A DNA stretch of 9,880 bases from JAWWBN01 sp033720955 (GTDB lineage: Bacteria; Acidobacteriota; Thermoanaerobaculia; Multivoradales; JAHEKO01). This document shows, piece after piece, positions 1 through 6,963 of the stretch. The notes under the pieces are model-generated. The model was not told the DNA's origin, searched no databases, and was given only the letters and a program-made list of their open reading frames with translations. The first letter of the stretch is position 1; each line of letters opens with the position of its first letter. The DNA is taken from the NCBI GenBank assembly GCA_033720955.1, contig JAWWBN010000141.1:1-9880 (forward strand), given 5' to 3'. Position numbers and translations under genes: made by a program.

Positions 1-1249
1 CGGGCCGCCCCAGGCCTTCGTCGGCGCCCGCCTGATCCCGGTCGCCGGGCCCGAGATCCCCGAGGGCGTCCTGGTGGTCGAGGACGGCGCGATCGCCGCG
101 GTGGGCGCCGTCGGGGAGGTCGCGGTGCCCCCCGGCGCCGTGGTCCACGACCTGAGCGGCAAGGTGGTGCTGCCCGGGCTGGTGGACACCCACAGCCACA
201 TCGGCGGCGGAGGGGCGGCGGACCGGTCGGCGCCCATCCAGCCCGAGGTGCGCAACCTCGACTCGATCGACGCCCGCGCGCCCGGCTTCCAGCGCGCCCG
301 CGCCGGAGGCCTCACGACCTTGAACGTCATGCCCGGCTCGGGACACCTGCTGAGCGGCCAGACCACCTACCTGAAGCTGCGCACGGCGCGCACGATCGAC
401 GATCTCCTCCTGCGCACGGAGAGCGGCGAGATCGCCGGCGGCATGAAGATGGCGAACGGCACCAACTCCCGCCGCGACCCGCCCTTTCCGGGCACCCGTG
501 GCAAGTCGGCGGCCCTGGTGCGGCAGCGGTTCGTCGAGGCGCAGGCGTATCGCGAGAAGCTCGCCGCGGCGGCCGACGACCCCGACGAGCGGCCCGAGCG
601 CGACCTGGCGCTCGAGGCGCTGGTCGAGGTGCTCGAGGGCCGGCGGATCGTGCACCACCACACCCATCGCCACGACGACATCCTGACGGTGCTGCGGCTG
701 GCCGAGGAGTTCGGCTTCCGGGTGGTGCTGCAGCACGTCAGCGAGGGGTGGAAGGTGGCGGAGGAGATCGCCGCCGCGGGGGTGCCCAGCTCGATCATCG
801 TGGTGGACAGCCCGGGCGGCAAGCTCGAGGCCCGCCACGTGAGCTTCGCCACCGGCCGCATCCTGGAGGAGGCCGGGGCAAGGGTCGCCTTTCACACCGA
901 CGACTGGATCACCGATTCGCGTCTCTTCCTGCGCTCTGCGGCGCTGGCCGTGCGAGCCGGGATGAGCCGCGAGGCGGCGCTCGAGGCCCTCACCCTGGCG
1001 GGCGCCGAGATGATGGACCTGGACCACCGAATCGGCACTCTCGAGCCGGGCAAGGACGCCGATTTCGTCGTGCTCTCGGGAGACCCGCTGAGCGTCTACA
1101 CCCAGGTCTTGGAGACCTGGGTCGAAGGCTCCAAGGTGTTCGACCGGCAGCGGCCCGAAGACCGCCTGGTGGCGGTGGGGGGCTACGGAGCGGGGGACCC
1201 CCGCCCCGACGAGATCCACTGCTTCGACGGGGAAGGAGGCCTCCGGTGA
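1..1249 (+). CDS. Amidohydrolase, imidazolonepropionase-like, 5' end cut by window edge
   Basis: Probable metal-dependent hydrolase of the amidohydrolase superfamily (HutI/imidazolonepropionase-like branch); substrate unknown. The frame is open from base 2 to the left edge, so about 415 residues are visible and the N-terminus, where a signal peptide may lie, is missing. The first in-window start, a GTG at 74, falls inside the N-terminal beta-sandwich and is not the true start. Numbering from that GTG, I see the beta1 HxH pair (DTHSH, H40 and H42), a conserved segment PGSGHLLSGQT, a His-rich beta5 segment HHHTHRHDD (residues 194-202), the beta6 His in LQHVSEG (H221) and the beta8 Asp in FHTDD (D276). 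The C-terminal return to the beta-sandwich contains IGTLEPGKDADFVVL, typical of the family. All expected metal and catalytic positions are present, so it is probably active. It is translationally coupled to the next gene, its diverged paralogue. The fold call is secure; the reaction is not. Confidence 0.9.
   Translation, partial: GPPQAFVGARLIPVAGPEIPEGVLVVEDGAIAAVGAVGEVAVPPGAVVHDLSGKVVLPGLVDTHSHIGGGGAADRSAPIQPEVRNLDSIDARAPGFQRARAGGLTTLNVMPGSGHLLSGQTTYLKLRTARTIDDLLLRTESGEIAGGMKMANGTNSRRDPPFPGTRGKSAALVRQRFVEAQAYREKLAAAADDPDERPERDLALEALVEVLEGRRIVHHHTHRHDDILTVLRLAEEFGFRVVLQHVSEGWKVAEEIAAAGVPSSIIVVDSPGGKLEARHVSFATGRILEEAGARVAFHTDDWITDSRLFLRSAALAVRAGMSREAALEALTLAGAEMMDLDHRIGTLEPGKDADFVVLSGDPLSVYTQVLETWVEGSKVFDRQRPEDRLVAVGGYGAGDPRPDEIHCFDGEGGLR
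1231..1239 (+). promoter_or_regulatory. Strong Shine-Dalgarno setting the GTG start of the second amidohydrolase
   Basis: GGAAGGAGG lies in the last codons of the upstream gene and ends six bases before the GTG at 1246. This spacing, and the signal peptide that follows directly, fix the start even though the reading frame stays open for about 500 bases upstream. The start overlaps the previous stop as GTGA (1246-1249), the classic layout for translational coupling. Confidence 0.85.
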
Positions 1250-2478
1250 GCGCCGTGCGGACGACGGGGCTCGCGCTCCTGGCCGCTACGGCCCTGACCG
1301 TACCGGCCCAGCCGGCGACGGGGGAGGTGGTGGCCGTGCGCGGCGGGGTGGTCCACACCCTGGCCGGCCCGCCGATCCCCGAGGGGGTGGTGGTGATCCG
1401 CGACGGGATCATCGAGGCGGTGGGGCCGGCCGGCGAGGTCGCGGTGCCCGAAGGGGCGCGCGAGCTCTCCGCCGCGGTGGTCACCCCGGGTCTGATCGAC
1501 GCGCACTCCGTGGTCGGCCTGGCGGGGCATCTCAACACCCCGCACGACCAGGACCAGCTCGAGCGGTCGGCGCCGGTGCAGCCCGAGCTGCGAGCCCTCG
1601 ATGCGTACAACGCCCGGGAGCGGCTGGTGGAGTGGGTGCGCGGCTTCGGCGTCACCACTCTGCACACTGGGCATGCCCCGGGCACCCTGGTGGCCGGACA
1701 GACGATGATCGTCAAGACCCGGGGCGACACGGTGGAGGAGGCGGTGGTGGTGCCCGAGGCGATGGTGGCGGCGACTCTGGGCGAGGGGGCGATCGCGGCC
1801 GACGGCAAGTCCCCCGGCACCCGCGCCAAGGCGGTGGCCATGCTGCGCTCGGAGCTCCTCGCCGCCCGGGCCTACGCCGAGAAGCTCGCGCGGGCCGAGG
1901 AGGGCAAGGTGCCCGCCCGCGATCTGCGCAAGGAGGCTCTCGCCGCGGTGCTGGCGGGGGAGCTGCCGCTGCTGGTCACCGCCCACCGGCATCAGGACAT
2001 CGCCTCGGCGCTCCGGGTGCAGCGCGAGTTCGGCTTCCGGCTGGTGCTCGACGGCGCCGCCGAGGCCTACCTCCTGACCGACGAGCTGCGCCGGTCGGGC
2101 GTGCCGGTGATCGTCCATCCGACCATGGCGCGGGCCAGCGGCGAGCGCGAGAACGCCACCATGGAGCTGGCGGCGCGTCTGGCGGAGGCCGGCGTTCCGA
2201 TCGCGCTGCAGTCGGGCTACGAGTCGTACGTGCCCAAGACCCGGGTGCTGCTGTTCGAGGCGGCGATCGCCGCGGCCCACGGCCTGGGGTTCGACGGCGC
2301 CCTCGAGGCGGTGACCCTGGGGGCGGCGCGGCTGCTCGGGATCGACGGCCGGGTGGGCTCGCTCGAGCCCGGCAAGGACGGCGACCTGGCCCTCTTCGAC
2401 GGCGATCCGTTCGAGTACCTCACCCACTGCGTGGGGGTCGTGATCGAGGGCGAGGTCTTCGCGGGCGAGAGCTACTAG
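1246..2478 (+). CDS. Exported amidohydrolase paralogue with degraded metal site
   Basis: A 410-residue protein of the same family as its upstream neighbour. It begins with a signal peptide (positive residue at 5, hydrophobic stretch about 8-20, cleavage probably near 22-26), so it should act outside the cytoplasm. The N-terminal beta-sandwich closely matches the neighbour (AGPPIPEGVVVIRDG and EVAVPEG), as do the segments GTLVAGQT and the end GSLEPGKDGDLALFDGDP. The active site differs. The beta1 motif is H87-S-V89, so the second His of HxH is gone. The beta5 pair HRH (H247, H249) is kept. The beta6 His is replaced by G270 (LDGAAEA). The beta8 Asp is replaced by Gly in LQSGYES (G324). The frame is intact and domain length normal, so this is a maintained gene, not a decaying one. 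It may be a pseudoenzyme subunit pairing with the upstream protein, or an enzyme with altered chemistry. It is co-transcribed with the upstream gene. Confidence 0.9.
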   Translation: MSAVRTTGLALLAATALTVPAQPATGEVVAVRGGVVHTLAGPPIPEGVVVIRDGIIEAVGPAGEVAVPEGARELSAAVVTPGLIDAHSVVGLAGHLNTPHDQDQLERSAPVQPELRALDAYNARERLVEWVRGFGVTTLHTGHAPGTLVAGQTMIVKTRGDTVEEAVVVPEAMVAATLGEGAIAADGKSPGTRAKAVAMLRSELLAARAYAEKLARAEEGKVPARDLRKEALAAVLAGELPLLVTAHRHQDIASALRVQREFGFRLVLDGAAEAYLLTDELRRSGVPVIVHPTMARASGERENATMELAARLAEAGVPIALQSGYESYVPKTRVLLFEAAIAAAHGLGFDGALEAVTLGAARLLGIDGRVGSLEPGKDGDLALFDGDPFEYLTHCVGVVIEGEVFAGESY

Positions 2479-2617
2479 ACGGCCGCTCTCGGCGGCGCAG
2501 GGACGGGCGTCGAGGGCGCCGTCGAGCGCCGGGGTGGCCGCCCATTCTCGAATCCCGCCGCCCCGGGGAGCCGGCCCCGCCGCAAGGTTGGCGCGCGGTT
2601 TGCTCCACGAGCGGGCC
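2479..2617. other. Intergenic gap between amidohydrolase operon and modular exported protein
   Basis: These 139 bases hold no convincing gene. An imperfect hairpin can form between 2506-2513 (GGCGTCGA) and 2522-2530 (TCGA, one bulged G, CGCC) with an eight-base loop. A shorter five-base-pair stem (CGGGG/CCCCG) lies at 2564-2579. Neither is followed by a T-run, so intrinsic termination is only possible. I see no clear sigma-70 promoter and no good Shine-Dalgarno before the ATG at 2618. The gap may contain the promoter of the next gene, or that gene may be read through from the operon. Confidence 0.4.
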
Positions 2618-5116
2618 ATGAACGGGCCGCACCCCCCGTCGCCGCGTCGCGCGGCCGCCGCCGCCGTCGGCGTCCTCGCCCTGGCGGCGACGCTGGGCTG
2701 CGGTGGAGGCGGGCCCGCCGCCCGCGCGCCGGTCGAGACCTCGGCCGTCGGCGAGCTCGAGAGCCTCGGGGAGGGCTTCGTGGTCTGGGAGTCCGACCGC
2801 GGCGGCGCCTGGCGGATCTGGCGCCGCGACCTGGACGGCTCGCCACCGAGACCGCTCAGCCCCGACGAGCCGGGACGCGCCCACTGCTGCGCCCACGTCT
2901 CGCCCGACGGCTCGCGCCTCGTCTATCTCAGCCTCGAGCCCGGGCAGACCGGGTACGAGGAGGAGGGTGGCCTGGGCGAGCTGCGCCTGATGGCCGCCGA
3001 CGGCTCCGGCCAGAGGGTGGTCGCGCCGGCCGCCCGCACCTACTTCGAGAACCGCGCCGCGGTCTGGCACGGCGGCGAGCAGGTGGTCTACATCGACGGC
3101 GAGCGCCGCACGGTGCTGGCGGACCTGGCGACCGGAGACACGCGGCGGCTCACCGGGGGCGAGGCGCCGCCCCGCGGCCGGCTGGTGGATCCCACGAAGA
3201 GCGTCGCCGCGAGCGGTCTCGAGGGCTTCTTCAGGTACGACGCCGAGCGCCGGCGGGTGGTCCCGCGCACCCCTCTCGGCGGCTGCCAGTTCTACTTCTC
3301 GCAGGACGGCTCCTGGGGCTTCTGGATGGCCGGCGCCGGGGGTCCGATCCGCGCCCAGCGGCTCCCGGCCGGGGAGCCTTCGACCGTGCTCGCCAAGAAC
3401 GATCCCCGTCTGCCGGAGGGGCTGGGCTACCTCTACTTCCCGATGCTGTCGGCCGACGCCAGCCTGCTGGCCTTCGCCGCCTCGCCCGGCGACCACGACC
3501 ACTTCCGGGCGGACTACGAGATCTTCGTGGCCGAGGTGGATCCGGGCACCCTCGAGCTCGCCGGACCGCCGTTGCGGTGGACCCGGGATCCGGCGACCGA
3601 TCGGTTCCCCGACGTCTACCGTGTCCCCCTGGCGTTGGGCCGCCGCGCGGGCGAGGCGCCCTTCACCGTGCGTCTCGAGCTGGGGGAGGGGCCGTGGGAG
3701 GTGGAGTGGGGCGACGGCGCCACCGCGCGGGGCGCCACGGCGGTGCACACCTACGACACGCCGGGGCGGTACCAGATCGAGGCGCGCTCCGGCGGCCGAA
3801 GGCTCGACGGCCAGGCCGTGGTCGCGCCGGCGCGGCCGCCCCGACCGCTCTCGGCCGAGCTCGTGGCCGGCGGGACCCGGCTCGCGGTGCGCTTCGACGA
3901 GCCGGTGCGCGCCGAGGGCGCTCGGCTGGAGCTGGCGTCGGGAGTGGGCGTCACCCTGCGCGGCGAGGAGGCGGGAGGCCGGGTGCTGGTGGCCGAGCTC
4001 GAGCGGCGGCTGGACCGGGGCGACCGCCTGCTCCTCTCCGGCGTGACCGACCGCGCGCAGTCGCCCAACGAGCTGGTCCCCGTCGAGCTCGAGGTGGCGC
4101 CGCCGAGCTGGCCGTCCGACCGGCGTCACCTGGAGTTTCTTTGGGAGACCGGCGCCGCGCCGAACCTGGTGCCGGCCCTGGAGGGCGCCGGCGAGCAGTC
4201 GGTGGTGCTGACGGCGCACGGTGCGGCGCGGCTGGACCACGACTTCGCGCTGCGGCCCGCGGGGGGCTACTTCGTCGCCCCGCCGGAGCTCGCCAACCGG
4301 CTCCGCTTCGGGGCCCAGGGCCGCAACGCCCTGTCGCTGGAGGCGGTGATCGAGCCCGATCCCTCGCGTGCGCCGGGCCGACGGGTGATCGTGGCGCAGG
4401 AGGGCTCCCTCCCCAACTTCCGCCTGACGCAGCAGGGCGGGTCGATCTTCTTCGCCCTACGGGTGGGGGTGCGGGGACCGGAGGCCGTGCGCGAGGTGCG
4501 TCTCTTCGAGGTTCCGGCGGGGCGGAAGAGCCACGTCGCCGTCTCCTTCACCCCGGGTCGTCTCCGGGCGTGGCTGGACGGCGAGGCCAAAGTGGACAGC
4601 GCCGAGATCCAGGGAGACCTCTTCCACTGGCGCAGCGACGATCTGCGCTTCGGCGCCGGGCCCGGCGGCCGGGCCGCCTGGCGCGGGCGTCTCGAGGGGG
4701 TGGCGATCTACAGCCGTCCCTTCGAGCCCGGCGAGCCGGCCGAGAACCACCTGCGCTACCGGAGAGCGCTGGCGGCCCGTCCCACGGTACCGGCGTGGAC
4801 CGTCGAGGCGTCGCTGATCGGGTGCGCGCCCGCTCCCGACCCGGCCGAGATCGCTCCCTACCGCGAGGCGCTGACCGTCTGCCGCTATCGGGTGGAGCGG
4901 GCGATCGAGGGCGATCTGGAGGGGGGAAGCGTGGCCGTCACGGCGTGGGCGCTGCTCGACGGCGCGGCGGTCGAGCCGCCCGGCTCCTCGGCGGAGGTCG
5001 TGCGGCTGGTCCTCGAGCGCTTCGCCGACAACCCGCAGCTCGAGAGCGTCTACCTGGCCTCGGAGGGACCGGCCCCCGCCGTCGACAGCCTCTACTACGT
5101 GGTGGGCGGCGGCTAG
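2618..5116 (+). CDS. Modular exported protein: beta-propeller, PKD, SbsA-type Ig and LamG domains
   Basis: An 832-residue secreted or lipid-anchored protein. I chose the ATG at 2618 over the in-frame GTG at 2534 because a signal sequence follows at once: Arg pair at 10-11, hydrophobic core about 12-26, then TLGC with C28. The -3 Thr departs from the usual lipobox, so lipidation is likely rather than certain. Residues about 50-330 hold TolB/PD40-like propeller repeats (for example HVSPDGSRLVYLS and LSADASLLAFAAS). A PKD domain spans about 349-392 (WGDG at 364-367, then HTYDTPGRYQIEA). An SbsA-type Ig-like domain spans about 409-495 (LAVRFDEPV, LSGVTDRAQSPNE). A concanavalin/LamG-like domain spans about 565-705 (SLEAVIEP, HVAVSFTPGRLRAWLDGE). 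The last 105 residues or so form a domain I do not recognise. No catalytic residues stand out, so binding of surface glycan or protein is a reasonable inference. It is convergent with the glycosyltransferase downstream and may serve the glycan locus, but nothing here proves that. Confidence 0.85.
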   Translation: MNGPHPPSPRRAAAAAVGVLALAATLGCGGGGPAARAPVETSAVGELESLGEGFVVWESDRGGAWRIWRRDLDGSPPRPLSPDEPGRAHCCAHVSPDGSRLVYLSLEPGQTGYEEEGGLGELRLMAADGSGQRVVAPAARTYFENRAAVWHGGEQVVYIDGERRTVLADLATGDTRRLTGGEAPPRGRLVDPTKSVAASGLEGFFRYDAERRRVVPRTPLGGCQFYFSQDGSWGFWMAGAGGPIRAQRLPAGEPSTVLAKNDPRLPEGLGYLYFPMLSADASLLAFAASPGDHDHFRADYEIFVAEVDPGTLELAGPPLRWTRDPATDRFPDVYRVPLALGRRAGEAPFTVRLELGEGPWEVEWGDGATARGATAVHTYDTPGRYQIEARSGGRRLDGQAVVAPARPPRPLSAELVAGGTRLAVRFDEPVRAEGARLELASGVGVTLRGEEAGGRVLVAELERRLDRGDRLLLSGVTDRAQSPNELVPVELEVAPPSWPSDRRHLEFLWETGAAPNLVPALEGAGEQSVVLTAHGAARLDHDFALRPAGGYFVAPPELANRLRFGAQGRNALSLEAVIEPDPSRAPGRRVIVAQEGSLPNFRLTQQGGSIFFALRVGVRGPEAVREVRLFEVPAGRKSHVAVSFTPGRLRAWLDGEAKVDSAEIQGDLFHWRSDDLRFGAGPGGRAAWRGRLEGVAIYSRPFEPGEPAENHLRYRRALAARPTVPAWTVEASLIGCAPAPDPAEIAPYREALTVCRYRVERAIEGDLEGGSVAVTAWALLDGAAVEPPGSSAEVVRLVLERFADNPQLESVYLASEGPAPAVDSLYYVVGGG

Positions 5117-5126
5117 GTCCGCCGCC
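5105..5126. terminator. Possible bidirectional hairpin between convergent genes
   Basis: GGCGGCGG (5105-5112) pairs perfectly with CCGCCGCC (5119-5126) around the six-base loop CTAGGT, which contains the TAG stop of the upstream gene. It fills the 12-base gap between two convergent genes and could act on transcripts from either side. There is no T-run on either strand, and GCC/GGC repeats arise easily at this base composition, so it is only a candidate terminator. Confidence 0.4.
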
Positions 5127-5128
5127 GC

Positions 5129-6856
5129 TCACCACAGATCGAACGCGGTGGCGGCGGGGCGCAGCAGGAAGAGGGTGGGCTCCTGCGAGCCCTCGAAGCG
5201 AAAGCGGAGCCGGTAGGTGTAGAAGGGGTCCGAGGTCCACCACATCGAGTGGCTGCCTGTGGGCTCGCCCGGGTCGAGCAGGTAGAGGTCGGAATCGCCG
5301 GTCGGGGTCACGCGCGCGCCGGCGACGATCTCCAGCCGGGAGCCCGCCGGGGAGAGCACCTGGAGACCCAGGGTCGCCAGCGGTCTTTCGCGCCCGACCA
5401 GGACCTCGCCCGTGGTGCCGGGCAGCAGGGCCAGGCGGCGCCGGTCTACGATCCGCAGCGAGCGGCTCAGGGGCTTGAGCCAGAGACCGTTGTGGATGAT
5501 GTCCTCCTGCCCCGAGGGCTTCAGGTGGCTCTGGGTGGTCTCGTACGGAAGCCACCGCTCGGCGACGGCGGTGGGGTACCTCCAGGTGTTGTCGGCTCGG
5601 CGCGGGTCGGAGGGACCCTGGAGCCAGAGGTGCCACAGGAAGGGCGCCGCCGCGAGCGTCGCCAGCCCGGCCCACAGAGCGCGCCGGGGCCGGGAGGCGA
5701 CGAACCACAGGGCCGGGTAGAGGGGCAGGAAGTACCGGTTGGCGATCGCGGCGCCGCCGCCGTAGAAGTTGAAGGGGCGAAGCACCAGCACGGCGCCGAG
5801 GGAGACCGCGACCGCCGCCAGCAGCGCCCAGCGGGCCGCGCCCCGCGGGCCGGAGAGGAGCGGCAGGAGCAGCGGCAGGAAGTAGGGGAGGAGGCCGACG
5901 TGCCGGCCGACCAGCAGGTAGAGCAGGTTCGACGTCCCGGTGCGAACCCACTGCGGTCCCGCGTCGCCCACGATCCAGCCGCCCCAGGCCATGTTGCCGG
6001 CGCGCCCGAGCGCCTCCTGCCACTCGGCCGGGTGGAAGTCGACGTCCGGAAAGCCGGTGGAGGTGTAGAAGCCGCCGCGCTCGGCGCCGTAGGCGGTCCA
6101 CGCCCCGGCTGTCGCCTGGTGCACCGCCACCCCGACGCCGGCGAGCAGGAGGGCGCCGGCGGCGAGGGCGGCCACCGCCCGCACCCTCCCGCGGGGGGCC
6201 GGCGCCAGGGCGGCGGCGGCGAGAAGCGGCGCGTAGAGCGGGCGGCTGAAGGCCACGGCGCACAGCAGCGCTCCGGCGACGGCCCAGCGCACCGCTCCGG
6301 GCCGGTCGGAGAAGAGGAGAGTGAGCCCCAGCGCGGTGAGGCAGGCCAGGAAGAGGTCGGCGTGGGCCCAGTAGACGTAGGTGAAGGCGACCGAGGCGAA
6401 GAGCAGCGCCGCCATCCACCAGGGAGCCGCCGCTCCCACCCGCCGTCGCAGGGCGGCGGCCGCCAGCCAACCGGCCGCGGCCAGGAGCAGGGCGTTGGCG
6501 ACGAAGGGACCGTGCGTCGGCGACCAGCGGACGAAGGGCGCCAGGAAGAGCGGGTAGAAGAAGGGCTTGCCGTAGACCAGGGTCGCGCCGCCGTCGCCGC
6601 TCTGCAGGATGAGCCCCTCCGGCGGACGCCCCCAGTGGGCCTGGAAGCGCTCGAAGTCGGAGCGCTCGTAGACCAGGTCCAGGTCCCAGGCCAGACTCTC
6701 GGCCGCCATGAGGTAGGTCGCCTCGTCGCCCAGCAGGGTGGACCAGCGGGTGCGGTCCGCCACCGCCGCCGTCAGGGTCAGGGCGGCCAGGAGCAGCGCC
6801 AGCGTCAGCCACCCGGCCCGCTCTGCGGCGGCAGGTCGGTCGCCGGCCCCGGTCAT
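5129..6856 (-). CDS. GT39/PMT-like multi-pass membrane glycosyltransferase
   Basis: A 575-residue integral membrane protein that resembles GT-C glycosyltransferases of the GT39/ArnT/PMT type. Family members use polyprenyl-phosphate sugars and transfer the sugar on the periplasmic face. After the first membrane segment (about 15-33) comes the expected acidic loop motif LGDEATYL (D44, E45), the usual site of the catalytic Asp. A second family-like feature is YWAHADLF (162-169), with H165 and D167 at the start of a membrane helix. Roughly ten or more hydrophobic helices fill residues 15-385. The last 150-190 residues are largely soluble and probably periplasmic. I chose the ATG at 6856 because the first helix follows closely; no strong Shine-Dalgarno precedes it. 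The gene is divergent from the GT2 gene and convergent with the modular exported protein. The acceptor (lipid A, protein or glycan) cannot be read from the sequence. Confidence 0.82.
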   Translation of the reverse strand: MTGAGDRPAAAERAGWLTLALLLAALTLTAAVADRTRWSTLLGDEATYLMAAESLAWDLDLVYERSDFERFQAHWGRPPEGLILQSGDGGATLVYGKPFFYPLFLAPFVRWSPTHGPFVANALLLAAAGWLAAAALRRRVGAAAPWWMAALLFASVAFTYVYWAHADLFLACLTALGLTLLFSDRPGAVRWAVAGALLCAVAFSRPLYAPLLAAAALAPAPRGRVRAVAALAAGALLLAGVGVAVHQATAGAWTAYGAERGGFYTSTGFPDVDFHPAEWQEALGRAGNMAWGGWIVGDAGPQWVRTGTSNLLYLLVGRHVGLLPYFLPLLLPLLSGPRGAARWALLAAVAVSLGAVLVLRPFNFYGGGAAIANRYFLPLYPALWFVASRPRRALWAGLATLAAAPFLWHLWLQGPSDPRRADNTWRYPTAVAERWLPYETTQSHLKPSGQEDIIHNGLWLKPLSRSLRIVDRRRLALLPGTTGEVLVGRERPLATLGLQVLSPAGSRLEIVAGARVTPTGDSDLYLLDPGEPTGSHSMWWTSDPFYTYRLRFRFEGSQEPTLFLLRPAATAFDLW

Positions 6857-6963
6857 CGGCGGAGTCGCTTCGGCCGCGCGGCGGGAATCGGGCCTCGATC
6901 TCCCATCGCCGCACAGGATAGCCGACCCCGCCCCCGGGCCTCGACCAGTATGCTCAAGCGCCC
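6857..6963. promoter_or_regulatory. Divergent intergenic region between GT39-like and GT2 genes
   Basis: This 107-base gap must drive the GT2-flippase operon to the right and probably the GT39-like gene to the left. On the + strand a -10-like TATGCT lies at 6949-6954, so close to the ATG at 6964 that a transcript from it would be nearly leaderless. On the - strand TATCCT (6920 down to 6915) is a weak -10 match. Neither has a convincing -35 box at 16-18 bases. No clear operator palindrome is visible. The role as a promoter region is inferred mainly from gene orientation. Confidence 0.4.

Noticed and set aside
653..676. His-rich run in the first amidohydrolase as a possible low-complexity or tag-like insertion
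   Set aside because: The HHHTHRHDD segment aligns with the HRH of the paralogue and lies where the beta5 metal-site His belongs, so it is a normal family feature.
748..1245. In-frame upstream extension of the second amidohydrolase to base 748
   Set aside because: It is out of frame with the first amidohydrolase, is Gly/Arg-rich, and the true start at 1246 is fixed by Shine-Dalgarno and signal peptide.
2534..2617. GTG start at 2534 for the modular exported protein
   Set aside because: It would add 28 non-hydrophobic residues before the signal sequence; the ATG at 2618 fits export better.
2420..4240. A 606-residue open frame on the minus strand opposite the modular exported protein
   Set aside because: It has low-complexity, Arg/Pro/Gly-rich composition with no recognisable domain. 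The + strand frame has clear domains. Long antisense frames are expected at this GC content.
4938..6914. A 658-residue minus-strand frame overlapping the GT39-like gene in another frame
   Set aside because: It is rich in Arg, Pro and Gly with no motifs or membrane segments, while the alternative frame gives a coherent GT-C membrane protein.
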